Shown here in pieces: positions 1 to 7,966 of a DNA stretch of 64,000 nucleotides (position 1 is its first letter; each line of letters opens with the position of its first letter). The notes under the pieces are model-generated. The model was not told the DNA's origin. It searched no databases and saw nothing but the letters and a program-made list of their open reading frames with translations. The position numbers and the translations under genes are program-made. Source of the stretch: Ktedonobacter sp. SOSP1-85 (GTDB lineage Bacteria; Chloroflexota; Ktedonobacteria; Ktedonobacterales; Ktedonobacteraceae); contig NZ_BNJI01000001.1 of the NCBI RefSeq assembly GCF_016587415.1, positions 2,767,501 to 2,831,500 of the forward strand. The letters are read 5' to 3'.

Positions 1-2
1 AA

Positions 3-413
3 GAGCGCATCGAGAACCTCTACAAGACCTTTGGGCATATTATCTTTGGCGTGGCCCTCAAAAGTGATAACAGCTTGATCGGCCTGGTCGGACTAAAAGA
101 TATCAATACCCTGAACCAGTCCGCGGAGTTCTACATCATTCTGGATCGCTCGGCCTGGGGCAAGGGCTATGGCACCGAGGGCACCAAAATGATGCTGCGC
201 TATGGCTTCCTTGAATTAAACCTGAACCGCATCCAGACACAGGATATGGAGGAGAACATTGGTGGCTGGCGCGCGGACGAGAAGGCTGGCTTCAAGCACG
301 AGGGCACGATGCGCCAGGTCATCTTCCGCTTCGGCAAGTACCACGATGTGCGTGTATATAGCCTGCTGAGAAGCGAGTTTCTGGAGAAGTACGAGCAGGA
401 AGACGCTCAATAG
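3..413 (+). CDS. GNAT family N-acetyltransferase (RimJ/RimL-like), 5'-truncated by window edge
   Basis: The reading frame is open from base 3, so the true start lies outside the window; the GTG at 51 is only the first internal start. The visible part carries the acetyl-CoA-binding core of a RimJ/RimL-type GNAT: LIGLVGL strand, then WGKGYGTEGTKMML, where the Q/RxxGxG/A-like loop binds the pyrophosphate, then the NLNRIQTQ strand and the GFKHEGTMRQ segment typical of ribosomal-protein or small-molecule acetyltransferases. Substrate cannot be told from sequence. It ends 34 nt before the next ORF frame and shows no obvious link with the FemX genes that follow. Confidence 0.8.
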   Translation, partial: ERIENLYKTFGHIIFGVALKSDNSLIGLVGLKDINTLNQSAEFYIILDRSAWGKGYGTEGTKMMLRYGFLELNLNRIQTQDMEENIGGWRADEKAGFKHEGTMRQVIFRFGKYHDVRVYSLLRSEFLEKYEQEDAQ

Positions 414-509
414 TGAGCACGATGCCGTACCATTATATGTAAACGCGTGCCCTGTGCCCTTTATGGGTATTTAGCAGCGTTGGTCCCACTATTCTTCATA
501 GGAAAAACT

Positions 510-1790
510 ATGACTCTTACCATCCAGGAAATCAATGACCGGGAACAATGGAATAATTTTCTCACCAGCCAGCCTCGTGGACACCTCTTGCAGTCCTATG
601 AGTGGGGTGAGCTAAATAAATACCTTGGTGGCCGCATCTATCGCCTGGGTGCCCTGGAGGATGGGCGTTTGACCGGAGTCATGCTGCTCACGGTCAATCC
701 CGTTCCCCTGCCCGCGCGTATTCCCGGTCTTAAACTTAGCTGGCTCTACAGTGCGCGCGGTCCCACGGTAGAGAGTCCCGATTCACCTGCACTATCCGCG
801 CTCCTTGAGCATGCCCACAAAGTCGCCCATAAAGAGCGCGCGGTCATCCTGCGCATCGAACCCAATATCGCCGACGACGATCCCAATGAACACACCTGGC
901 TGGCCGCCTATAGCAAGATTGGCTTCCGCACCAACCCCATCGCGGTCCATGGTCGCCGAAGCTGGGTGCTGGATATTCGTCCAAGCGCCGAGGAGTTGCT
1001 GGCCAACTTTAAAATGACCTGGCGCCAGAATGTGCGCGCCGCGGGCCGTAAAGGTGTGATTATCCGTGAAGCCAGTAGCGACGCCGACTTTGAGGCCTAC
1101 TATGAGCTTCTCAAGGTTACTAGCGAGCGCGACGCCTTCTTTATCCATAGCCTGGACTACCACAAGGAGATCTATCGCCACTTCGCTAGCAAGGGCGACG
1201 CGGTGCTCTATATCGCTGAACACGAGGGTACGGCTATCGCGGCCAAGATGCTTATCCGCTTCGGCGATTGGTGCTGGGATATGTTTGGTGCGACCTCCAA
1301 CGAGAAGCGCAACCTGAAGCCAGCCTATCTCCTGCAATATACCTGCTTCCAGTGGGCGCAGGCACGTGGGTGCAGCTATTTTGACTTCCGCACTATTCCC
1401 GAGATACTTGAGCCGGGCGAAGAGATGTGGGGTGTCTATGAATATAAGAAAGGCTTTGGCGGCTTCTCGCGCCTGAACATGCCAACGCAGGACTACGTCT
1501 ATCGCCCACTGATCTATACGCTCTGGAGCAGGCTAGTCGAGTACCGCCGCGCCAAACGCCACCAGGAACGCCAGAAGGTTGAGCTAGAGCGCTCCGCCCG
1601 GGGCCAGGTCCAGCGCAAGGACGAAGAGGCCAAACCAGCGGAACAGATTCCAGCAACGCCCAAAGAGCAGCCTCAACCCGCGAAGGCAAAGCAGAAACAG
1701 CAGGCAGGCAAGAATGGGAAGAAGCCGCAAGAAGCAGGCAACTCTCCCATCGCCGACACCCCAGAGGAAACCAGTTCTCCTGTATCATAA
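510..1790 (+). CDS. FemX/FemAB-like peptidyl aminoacyltransferase, copy 1
   Basis: A 426-residue protein of the FemAB/FemX family, which transfers amino acids from aminoacyl-tRNA onto peptidoglycan precursors (lipid II cross-bridge). Two GNAT-like folds are suggested by the QSYEWGELNKY motif near residue 30 and the later FDFRTIPE...GVYEYKKGFGG block, which are family hallmarks. I chose ATG 510 rather than 447 because the upstream 21 codons are hydrophobic and unlike the paralogue at 1942, which starts directly with the equivalent of TLTIQEINDREQW. The last 60 residues are a Lys/Gln/Glu/Pro-rich tail of low complexity. It is followed after 25 nt by a long hairpin and then the second copy. Which amino acid is added is unknown. 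Confidence 0.85.
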   Translation: MTLTIQEINDREQWNNFLTSQPRGHLLQSYEWGELNKYLGGRIYRLGALEDGRLTGVMLLTVNPVPLPARIPGLKLSWLYSARGPTVESPDSPALSALLEHAHKVAHKERAVILRIEPNIADDDPNEHTWLAAYSKIGFRTNPIAVHGRRSWVLDIRPSAEELLANFKMTWRQNVRAAGRKGVIIREASSDADFEAYYELLKVTSERDAFFIHSLDYHKEIYRHFASKGDAVLYIAEHEGTAIAAKMLIRFGDWCWDMFGATSNEKRNLKPAYLLQYTCFQWAQARGCSYFDFRTIPEILEPGEEMWGVYEYKKGFGGFSRLNMPTQDYVYRPLIYTLWSRLVEYRRAKRHQERQKVELERSARGQVQRKDEEAKPAEQIPATPKEQPQPAKAKQKQQAGKNGKKPQEAGNSPIADTPEETSSPVS

Positions 1791-1815
1791 GTAAAGGCTC
1801 GCAAGCTCGCCTTTC

Positions 1816-1876
1816 TGTTATGTATGTTGTGGGTATGGCGGGGCTTTGCCCCGCCATACCCACAACATACATAACA
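1816..1876. terminator. Perfect 29-bp inverted repeat, TTT loop, after femX copy 1
   Basis: Arms 1816-1844 and 1848-1876 are fully complementary around a 3-nt loop with GGGGC-TTT-GCCCC tip. It starts 25 nt after the femX stop. There is no clear U tract, so termination is inferred. A short palindrome (AGGCTCGCAAGCTCGCCT, 1795-1812) precedes it and a GAGCGCCGCAGGCGCGAG hairpin (1880-1897) follows. Confidence 0.75.
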
Positions 1877-1879
1877 TAT

Positions 1880-1897
1880 GAGCGCCGCAGGCGCGAG
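1880..1897 (+). repeat. Short GC hairpin repeat GAGCGCCGCAGGCGCGAG
   Basis: GCGCC-GCA-GGCGC mini-hairpin. The same sequence or close variants recur at 6909-6925, 9584-9600, 27472-27488 (same strand) and 61867-61883, 63262-63278, 63677-63693 (opposite strand). Four of these sit a few bases to 14 bases beyond a long perfect hairpin, as here. Confidence 0.7.
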
Positions 1898-1941
1898 AAG
1901 GCATGTTGGATCCGTTAGAATATAAAAGGATATAATGACCC

Positions 1942-3048
1942 ATGGAAGCCCGCATCATTACAGATCGCCAGCAGTGGAACGACTTTATTGCCTCGTCCCC
2001 CTGCTGCAACATCACTCAATCCTATGAGTGGGGAGAACTCCCCTTGCTCGGGGTACAGGAAGTCTTGCGTGTTGGCGTGCTTGATGACTCGGGCAAGTTA
2101 TGCGCAGGGATGATGGTACTAGTATCGCGCGCGCCCGTGATCAGACAGGTCTATCTCTACTCCCCACGCGGTCCCGTCATCACTGATCCCCAGTCGCCCG
2201 CGATGACCGTCCTGCTCAACTTTGTGCGAGCCGAGGCACGCAAGCGTGGCGCCTTCATGCTCAAGGTCGAGCCAAGCGTGGATACAGATAACCGCGAATG
2301 GCAGACCGCCATGCAGCGTTTCGGTTTTCGCACCAATCCCCATCATATGCATATCCGCCATGAGTGGGTGCTCGACATCAGCCCCGATGAGAAGGGCATT
2401 CTCTCCGGTATGAAGGAGAAGTGGCGCTACAACATTCGCCTGGCTGGTCGCAAAGGCATCACCGTCCGCCGTGGCGAGACCGAGGCGGACCTGGAGAAGT
2501 TCTACAGCATCTACGAGGTCACCAGCGAGCGCGATAGCTTCTTCATCAACAGCAAGGAATTTTATCGCCAGTACCTGGACCTCTACAAAGAGGGAGACCG
2601 CGTGGCCCTCTTCCTGGCCGAGTACGAGGGCAAGCCCATCGCGGGCACCATCATCAGCGTCCTGGGCGAGTGGAGCTGGTACATGTACGGTGCCTCCTCC
2701 AACGAGCAGCGCAACCTGATGCCCAACCACCTGCTACAGTGGACCAGCATGCAGTGGGCCAAATCTAAAGGTGCTAAGTACTACAATTTCCGGGGCATTC
2801 CAGATGTGCTTGAGGAGGGCCAGGAGCTGTGGGGCGTCTACCAGTTTAAGCGTGGCTTCGGCGGCTATCCCATCCGCTTCTTCCCCACGCAGGACCTTAT
2901 CTACAATCCCATCGTCTACCAGGCCTACCGCGCCCTGCTCGACTTCAAGCACTGGCGCGACGAGCGGCAGTTCAAGAAGGCCGCAGCTGAGTCCGCCAGA
3001 GAGCGCGAACCCCAGAAGCCCGAAGAGAAAACGCCCGTCCAGGCATAA
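1942..3048 (+). CDS. FemX/FemAB-like peptidyl aminoacyltransferase, copy 2
   Basis: A 368-residue paralogue of the preceding gene, with the same QSYEWGELP motif near residue 30, the PRGPVI segment, the RQYxD/YRH region after residue 200 and the YYNFRGIPD...GVYQFKRGFGG block. It is predicted to act in the cytoplasm on lipid-linked peptidoglycan precursors, adding one or more residues to the peptide stem. AAAGGA sits about 11 nt before ATG 1942. Tandem fem paralogues often add successive residues of a cross-bridge, which would fit here but is inference. It lacks most of the long basic tail of copy 1 and ends at a 21-bp perfect hairpin shared with the convergent hydrolase gene. Confidence 0.87.
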   Translation: MEARIITDRQQWNDFIASSPCCNITQSYEWGELPLLGVQEVLRVGVLDDSGKLCAGMMVLVSRAPVIRQVYLYSPRGPVITDPQSPAMTVLLNFVRAEARKRGAFMLKVEPSVDTDNREWQTAMQRFGFRTNPHHMHIRHEWVLDISPDEKGILSGMKEKWRYNIRLAGRKGITVRRGETEADLEKFYSIYEVTSERDSFFINSKEFYRQYLDLYKEGDRVALFLAEYEGKPIAGTIISVLGEWSWYMYGASSNEQRNLMPNHLLQWTSMQWAKSKGAKYYNFRGIPDVLEEGQELWGVYQFKRGFGGYPIRFFPTQDLIYNPIVYQAYRALLDFKHWRDERQFKKAAAESAREREPQKPEEKTPVQA

Positions 3049-3053
3049 ATAAT

Positions 3054-3100
3054 ATTGAAGAGAAAAGCGGCGTTGTTCCAACGCCGCTTTTCTCTTCAAT
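3054..3100. terminator. Bidirectional terminator hairpin, 21-bp arms
   Basis: Arms 3054-3074 and 3080-3100 are perfectly complementary with a 5-nt loop. The arms contain AAAAG/CTTTT so both strands end the stem with T-rich sequence. It lies between the convergent femX copy 2 and the alpha/beta hydrolase. Confidence 0.8.
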
Positions 3101-3111
3101 AAGTACTGCTA

Positions 3112-3948
3112 CTATAGCGACTGAATAAAACCGCGTAGAGCCTGGTTAAAGGCTTCGGGCTGTTCCATTGTGACCATGTGCGCACCACCCTCCAGGGTCA
3201 ACGTCTGGACGTTTGGCATAGCCTCAGTCAACTGAGAGACAATGTCAAAGCGCGAAGGCAGATCCAGGTCTCCCACAATGGCCAGTGTTGGAGTGACAAT
3301 CTCGCTCAGGCGCTCGCAGGCGGGAGGGTCAAGATTAATCAAATCCGCTCCCTCGGGTATCTCGACGCCAAAGGCCTGATACTGCATCTCGTATACTCGC
3401 TGACGCACAGCGGGATCGACCTCCTGAGGCGAGCGTCTGGGACCATCCACCCACATCCGCATATTCAACTCGGTCGCTCCTGCGACATCGCCTTTCTCCA
3501 GCAGAGCCTCCTCTTGCTCAGAAAAACGCTCAATCTCCTCATCCGACTTAAGGCCTCCCAGGCTTGGCGCAACCAGGGTCAGCGAGGCTATCGAGTCTGG
3601 ATTGGTCAGGGCAAGGTCGATAGCGACCTTCCCGCCAAAGGAGCACGCCACCACATGGGCTTTAGTAATATTCAGATAGCCCAACAGCAGCGAGGGATCC
3701 TCGTGGTTCGCAAAACGTTTGGCAGGGTAAGCCGACTTGCCAAAGCCACGCAGATCATAGCGGATAAGCTGATAATCGGGAGCGAAGGCCGCAAACTGCT
3801 CATCCCACATCCGGCAATCGGCGACCCCAGCGTGAATGAATAAGATGGGAATATCGCTAACGGGCCGCTCTGGTCTCGCGACCTCATAGTAAAGTGGCGC
3901 CCCCTGCGCGTGGAGATAGCCTGTTTTTTGAAGAGTAAATTCTTTCAT
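3112..3948 (-). CDS. Alpha/beta hydrolase
   Basis: A 278-residue alpha/beta-hydrolase-fold enzyme. The oxyanion-side FIHAGVAD segment, the RYDLRGFGKS strand and the nucleophile elbow VACSFGGK (Ser in C-S-F-G-G) are clear, and the catalytic His is in EGGAHMVTMEQPEAFNQ near the C-terminus. The family covers esterases, lipases and C-C hydrolases, so the substrate is unknown. ATG 3948 has AGGA 10 nt upstream; a TTG ten codons earlier is less likely. The region just upstream holds a TACAGCA-TAC-TGCTGTA palindrome (3983-3999) that may be a regulator-binding site. Confidence 0.85.
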   Translation of the reverse strand: MKEFTLQKTGYLHAQGAPLYYEVARPERPVSDIPILFIHAGVADCRMWDEQFAAFAPDYQLIRYDLRGFGKSAYPAKRFANHEDPSLLLGYLNITKAHVVACSFGGKVAIDLALTNPDSIASLTLVAPSLGGLKSDEEIERFSEQEEALLEKGDVAGATELNMRMWVDGPRRSPQEVDPAVRQRVYEMQYQAFGVEIPEGADLINLDPPACERLSEIVTPTLAIVGDLDLPSRFDIVSQLTEAMPNVQTLTLEGGAHMVTMEQPEAFNQALRGFIQSL

Positions 3949-3982
3949 GTTGCAATGTTCCTGTTCTATTTTTCTCAATTTT

Positions 3983-3999
3983 TACAGCATACTGCTGTA
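3983..3999. promoter_or_regulatory. Operator-like palindrome upstream of alpha/beta hydrolase
   Basis: TACAGCA-TAC-TGCTGTA, a 7-bp perfect inverted repeat with 3-nt spacer, lies 35 nt upstream of the hydrolase ATG. A second inverted repeat GTGCC-ACA-GGCAC follows it. The size suits a dimeric TetR or GntR-type repressor, but no regulator gene is adjacent. This is inference. Confidence 0.35.
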
Positions 4000-4112
4000 T
4001 ATGTCGTGCCACAGGCACAACATTACTTATACAGTTAAAAAAGTAATCAACCTGATCGAGGAACGGGGCAGGAACTTGCACATACCGCTCCCGCGCAGCC
4101 ATTGCTAACGAG

Positions 4113-4193
4113 CTATAGCGCGAGAAGGAAGAGGTAGGAGTTACACAGCCCGGTCTCGATAGGCAGAGCAAAGACTTGTTTCGCCTGATACAT
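4113..4193 (-). CDS. Possible 26-residue small protein or leader peptide
   Basis: ATG 4193 follows an AGAAAGGAGG site (4201-4210) at 7-nt spacing, the strongest Shine-Dalgarno in this stretch, and opens a frame of 26 codons ending in TAG (MYQAKQVFALPIETGL...). It ends 165 nt before the hydrolase start on the same strand, so it could be a leader or an independent small protein. No family is recognised. The support is the ribosome site alone; a degraded gene start is an equal alternative. Confidence 0.35.
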   Translation of the reverse strand: MYQAKQVFALPIETGLCNSYLFLLAL

Positions 4194-4299
4194 CGGCGTG
4201 CCTCCTTTCTGTTTAGAGTGGTACGCAAACACACAAAAACCATATCGGCGCTTGCGCATATGCTGAGTATATCACAAAAGCACTATTCGATGTAAGGAA

Positions 4300-4347
4300 G
4301 GGGGCGTGGTAGGAGATAGACCTGCGGCTTATCTCTACCACGCCCCC
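4300..4347. terminator. Hairpin terminator downstream of prs
   Basis: GGGGGCGTGGT...ACCACGCCCCC inverted repeat with one bulged base and a loop that contains CCTGCGG. It lies just beyond the prs stop codon on the minus strand. Confidence 0.6.
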
Positions 4348-4356
4348 TACATATAA

Positions 4357-5301
4357 TTATGCGTCGGCGAAGAGGCTGCTGACCGATTCGCCGTTGTGGA
4401 TGCGGCGGATAGTCTCCGATAGCAGGGGCGCCATGGAGATGACGGTCATGTTGGGGAGGCGCTTCTCCTCGGGAATGGGCACGGTGTTGGTCGCGACAAT
4501 CTCATCGATGTCCTCCTGGCTCCCCAGGCGCTCGATAGCCTTGCCGCTAAAGACGCCATGCGTACAGGCGACCGAGATGCGGCGTACGTTGCGCTCACGC
4601 AGGCGATCCAGGATCTCGATAATCGTACCGCCATTGGCGATCTCGTCGTCGATAACAATCACGTCTCGTCCCTCAACATCGCCCACGATGGTATCAATAA
4701 TTACCTTGTTGTCATCGACGCGGCGCTTGCTACCGGCTGCGACAGGCACCTTTAACAGGCGCGCGAAATGCGAGGCAGCCTTGGCGTTGCCCAGATCGGG
4801 CGAAACGACCACCGTATTGCTCAGGTCGCGGTTGCGGAAGTGCTGAGCCAGGACATTCAAAGCATTGAGGTGATCTGTTGGTACGCTAAAGAAGCCATGC
4901 ACCTGGGACGCATGCAACGTCATGACCAGCACCCGGTTGGCGCCAGCGGTCGCCAGCAGGTCCGCGACCAGGCGGCCAGCGATAGAGATACGCGAAGCAT
5001 CCTTCTTGTCGGAGCGCGCATAGGCATAATACGGGATAACCGCCGTTGTGCGGGCCGCGGACGCTCCTCGCGCCGCGTCGAGCATCAACAGCAGTTCCAT
5101 CAGATGATCCTGCACCGGTGGCACAAGAGGCTGGATCAAAAATACATCGCTTTCACGGCAGTTCGCGTTCAGCTGGACATGCAAACAGTCATTACCAAAG
5201 CGCCGAATGGTCGTTGGCGATAGCGGCACCTCTAGATGATGACAAATCTCACGAGCCAGCTCGACATGAGCACTTCCACTGAAAATGGTGATTTCGCGCA
5301 T
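4357..5301 (-). CDS. prs: Ribose-phosphate pyrophosphokinase (PRPP synthetase)
   Basis: A 314-residue PRPP synthetase: ribose-5-phosphate plus ATP gives PRPP plus AMP, feeding purine, pyrimidine, His, Trp and NAD synthesis in the cytoplasm. Visible motifs are the N-terminal ITIFSGSAHVELAREI, the flexible-loop ARSDKKD segment, the metal-binding VMTLHASQVHGFF, and the PRPP loop VIVIDDEIANGGTI. The length matches class I enzymes (about 310-320). ATG 5301 is the natural start. It is a single-gene unit facing a hairpin at 4300. The 456 nt before it hold a long hairpin belonging to the neighbouring deacetylase gene and no other gene. Confidence 0.95.
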   Translation of the reverse strand: MREITIFSGSAHVELAREICHHLEVPLSPTTIRRFGNDCLHVQLNANCRESDVFLIQPLVPPVQDHLMELLLMLDAARGASAARTTAVIPYYAYARSDKKDASRISIAGRLVADLLATAGANRVLVMTLHASQVHGFFSVPTDHLNALNVLAQHFRNRDLSNTVVVSPDLGNAKAASHFARLLKVPVAAGSKRRVDDNKVIIDTIVGDVEGRDVIVIDDEIANGGTIIEILDRLRERNVRRISVACTHGVFSGKAIERLGSQEDIDEIVATNTVPIPEEKRLPNMTVISMAPLLSETIRRIHNGESVSSLFADA

Positions 5302-5757
5302 TTATATGTCCTCTTTGTCCCTCTGCTTTTATAGATACTTCTTTATCTTCGCATCAAAGAAGCACTGTCAGTTTTGAATATATAGGGCAGCTGCCTTCAC
5401 CTCATAAAACGTCTTGACACGATATATTCCACCGGGCATAGCCTACAAACCCCTTCTCTACTAACCTCCCACCAATAGATATCTGCCCCCAAGTATAAGA
5501 GTATACACACATTCTATCGGCAATGTGCCAGTGTCGGTACAGGGAGAATAGCGACAAGGCGTCAGGCAGCTTGCTAGTTGTTCAGCTAAGAATTATACCA
5601 AAAACTCCTATCGCCATGCCAATCGAGTGGTTGTCAGGTGGTATCTGCTTCGGCTCGCTACGCGAGCTTTTAAGAGTAAGGGGTGTGCGTGGAAAATTGG
5701 GCAAAGCCCAATTTTCCACGCACACCCCTTACTCTTTGAGAAAACGGCTACTCTTTT
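5302..5757. other. Intergenic region between prs and deacetylase
   Basis: No supported gene. It contains the prs leader, a short GGCTCGCTACGCGAGC palindrome (5652-5667) and a 31-bp perfect hairpin at 5672-5736. A TTGACA at 5412 lacks a convincing -10 partner. Confidence 0.6.
5672..5736. terminator. Perfect 31-bp inverted repeat, AAA loop
   Basis: Arms 5672-5702 and 5706-5736, tip GGGC-AAA-GCCC. It lies 21 nt past the deacetylase stop on the minus strand, with the mini-palindrome 5652-5667 further downstream, the same order (stop, long hairpin, short hairpin) seen at other gene ends here. Confidence 0.75.
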
Positions 5758-6540
5758 CTAGTTGGCATCCGCCATGAGTTCTGGGACCGTGACGAGCTTA
5801 AAGCCGCGCTGCTGCAGGCCGGTGATAATGCGAGGGAGGGCCGCGATGGTCTGCGAGCGATCTCCGCCGCCATCGTGCATGAGGATGATGCTCCCATTCC
5901 CAGCATTATTCAATGCAGTGTTCACAATCGCATCCACGCCCGGCATTTGCCAGTCCTCGGTATCAATGGACCACAACACTGGTGTCATATGCAACGCATT
6001 GGCCTGCTGCTTTACTGTGTCATTAATGGCCCCATAGGGAGGGCGGAACAGTATTGGCGATGTACCAGTAGCGCTCTTTATCGCGTCAGAGGTCATATGC
6101 AATTGCGTATATATATCCTGCGCGGATAGGGTTGTGAGGTCGGGATGGCTCCAGGTGTGATTTCCCACCACGTTACCGTTCTGCAACTCCTGATTTACCA
6201 GGTCTGGAGTCGCCTGCACCTGCTGACCAATACAGAAAAAGGTGGCTTTGACCCCATATTTTTGCAGAATATCGAGCACCTGCGCGGTATAGCCCGCGCT
6301 CGGACCATCGTCAAAGGTCAATGCGATTTCGTTGACCGCATCGCTTCCCTGAGAGAAGACGCTCGCTTTCACCGCGGGCGGAATAGGCTTCGTCTCATCT
6401 TTGATAGGCGTTGATGTCGGAGTGGTTGCCGCAGCCTGCGCCGAGGCCCTGTGTGCAGAGTTGGGATAGGTGATTATATAGGAGGCCCAGGCACCAAGCC
6501 CTACTATCAGCAGGAGGGTCGTCATGATTATCTTTTTCAT
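5758..6540 (-). CDS. Polysaccharide deacetylase (NodB domain), secreted or membrane-anchored
   Basis: A 260-residue carbohydrate esterase family 4 protein. An N-terminal hydrophobic segment (about residues 4-22) is followed by a short Thr/Pro-rich linker. The catalytic domain shows motif 1 ALTFDDGPS (metal and catalytic Asp), motif 2 GNHTWSHPDLTTL (two metal His), motif 3 FRPPYGAIN and a C-terminal ILMHDGGGDRSQT. The family removes acetyl groups from peptidoglycan GlcNAc or related polymers; the exact polymer cannot be told. It acts outside the cytoplasmic membrane. The single-gene unit ends at the long hairpin 5672-5736. Confidence 0.92.
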   Translation of the reverse strand: MKKIIMTTLLLIVGLGAWASYIITYPNSAHRASAQAAATTPTSTPIKDETKPIPPAVKASVFSQGSDAVNEIALTFDDGPSAGYTAQVLDILQKYGVKATFFCIGQQVQATPDLVNQELQNGNVVGNHTWSHPDLTTLSAQDIYTQLHMTSDAIKSATGTSPILFRPPYGAINDTVKQQANALHMTPVLWSIDTEDWQMPGVDAIVNTALNNAGNGSIILMHDGGGDRSQTIAALPRIITGLQQRGFKLVTVPELMADAN

Positions 6541-6745
6541 AGCCGTTTTCTCACATATACTTTTTATTTTTTATATCGGCACATTTAAACTTATTCATTA
6601 ACAGCAGATGTTGCGAGAGATCTTGTTGGCAGGTTTCTCTTGTCTCTCTTGTCAAGAAGCATACCCGGAGAATGAATGGTTGAGTATGATACACATCACA
6701 ATTTGCCTTGAGGTGAGGCATAGGAGAGGAAGTTCACAGATTTTG

Positions 6746-6843
6746 AGCGAGCCAACACACATTCTCCACTCGCTACGCTAGCCTTCCAGGGGTAAGGGAT
6801 ATAAAGGCGGTGCTGGCCCAGCGAGCCAACACACATTCTCCAC
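6746..6843. repeat. 24-bp direct repeat pair
   Basis: The 24-bp block beginning AGCGAGCCAACACACATTCT occurs at 6746-6769 and 6820-6843, 74 bp apart, with no mismatch. Similar flanks (GCCTTC, AGGGGTA) follow both copies. Confidence 0.8.
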
Positions 6844-6851
6844 AGCCTTCA

Positions 6852-6900
6852 GGGGTATATGGTGGATGGCTGGCTACGCCAGCCATCCACCATATACCCC
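6852..6900. repeat. Perfect 23-bp inverted repeat, TAC loop
   Basis: Arms 6852-6874 and 6878-6900 with tip GGC-TAC-GCC; followed by the GAGCGCCGCAGGCGCGA mini-hairpin at 6909-6925. It lies upstream of both flanking genes, unlike most of its relatives. Confidence 0.75.
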
Positions 6901-7005
6901 TTACCCCTGAGCGCCGCAGGCGCGAAGGGGCAGAAACAGCTTATTTCTACACGGCTATAATAAAGTAGAATATTAACTAGCGATCGAAGGAGGCAGCCAG
7001 GTACT

Positions 7006-7893
7006 ATGTCTTCACCTACAACATCCAAGACTCGTGTCATCCTCGATACAGATATTGGCAGCAATATTGATGATGTGGTGTGCCTCGCTTACCTCCTCGC
7101 GCAGCCAGCATGTGATCTCCTGGGTATTACCACAGTCACAGGAGAACCGTATCTACGCGCCATGCTCGCCAGTAGTCTCTGCAATGCCGTGGATAAGGAT
7201 ATTCCCATCTATCCCGGGGTTGAGCAACCTTTGATGACACCACTACGACAGGCCCATGCTCCTCAGGCCATGGCACTCGCCAACTGGAAACACGATGTCG
7301 ACTTTCCTCATGGACAGGCCATCGCCTTTCTCAATCATGCCATTCGCGCCTACCCGGGCGAGGTGATGCTGCTTGGAACCGGGCCATTGACGAATATCGC
7401 GCTCCTCTTCGCTACTCAACCCGATATCCCCCAACTCCTCAAGGGCCTTATTCTGGCATGTGGCCAATACACGCTTCCTGGACGTGAATGGAATGTGCTC
7501 AATGATCCCTATGCCGCCGCCATTGTTTACCGGGCCAATGTGCCCATTCATCGTAGCGTTGGCTTTGACATCTCCGAACAGATCAGTACGCCTGCCGGGG
7601 AGTTCCGTGCGCGTTGCCACCTACCTCACCTACGCCCGGTTCTCGATTTCGCGGAGGTCTGGTTCCAGCATAAGGAAACGATTACGTTTTACAGTCCCCT
7701 GGCTGCGGCTACAATTTTTGATGAACAGGTCGCAACCTTCACGCCTGGCACGATTAATATAGAACTCAAAGACGAAGAGCTATTGGGCAAGACCTACTGG
7801 CAGCCTGACGGGCAGGAGGCACACCATCAGCTTGCCACAAGTGTGAATACACAACACTTCTTCGAGCACTTCTTTGAGGTCTTTGAAGCATAA
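7006..7893 (+). CDS. Inosine/uridine-preferring nucleoside hydrolase
   Basis: A 295-residue member of the IUNH family, which hydrolyses the N-glycosidic bond of ribonucleosides to free base and ribose for salvage. The diagnostic Ca-binding signature VILDTDIGSNIDDVVCL sits at residues 11-27 and the second metal Asp/Asn region is EWNVLNDPYAAAIVY near 164-178. Base preference cannot be read from sequence. AAGGAGG lies 12 nt before the ATG. It is a single-gene unit that converges on ispH, the two stops being joined by a 35-bp hairpin. Confidence 0.92.
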   Translation: MSSPTTSKTRVILDTDIGSNIDDVVCLAYLLAQPACDLLGITTVTGEPYLRAMLASSLCNAVDKDIPIYPGVEQPLMTPLRQAHAPQAMALANWKHDVDFPHGQAIAFLNHAIRAYPGEVMLLGTGPLTNIALLFATQPDIPQLLKGLILACGQYTLPGREWNVLNDPYAAAIVYRANVPIHRSVGFDISEQISTPAGEFRARCHLPHLRPVLDFAEVWFQHKETITFYSPLAAATIFDEQVATFTPGTINIELKDEELLGKTYWQPDGQEAHHQLATSVNTQHFFEHFFEVFEA

Positions 7894-7966
7894 AGAGTAA
7901 TAGGGGATGAGCTGGGTCCTGGTAAGCCGCAGGCTTACCAGGACCCAGCTCATCCCCTATTACTCT
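7894..7966. terminator. Perfect 35-bp inverted repeat between convergent genes
   Basis: Arms 7894-7928 and 7932-7966, loop GCA, tip GCC-GCA-GGC. It spans the whole gap between the nucleoside hydrolase stop and the ispH stop and overlaps two bases of the latter. This is the longest stem in the window. Bidirectional termination is the likely role, though no U tract follows. Confidence 0.8.

Larger units (their letters stand above)
6541..7005. other. Divergent intergenic region with repeats and hairpin
   Basis: No gene seen in 465 nt. It holds a 24-bp exact direct repeat (6746-6769 and 6820-6843), a 23-bp perfect hairpin (6852-6900) and a GC mini-hairpin (6909-6925). The two copies of the direct repeat are each followed by a GCCTTC(C)AGGGGTA segment, suggesting a local duplication. 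Promoters for the deacetylase and nucleoside hydrolase must lie here. Confidence 0.6.

Noticed and set aside
447..509. Longer start for femX copy 1
   Set aside because: The 21 added codons are not shared by the paralogue and have no ribosome site; ATG 510 aligns with the paralogue start.
3884..4243. 119-codon minus-strand frame overlapping the hydrolase start
   Set aside because: It overlaps the well-supported hydrolase gene out of frame and lacks a good start; the only strong ribosome site there belongs to the 26-codon frame.
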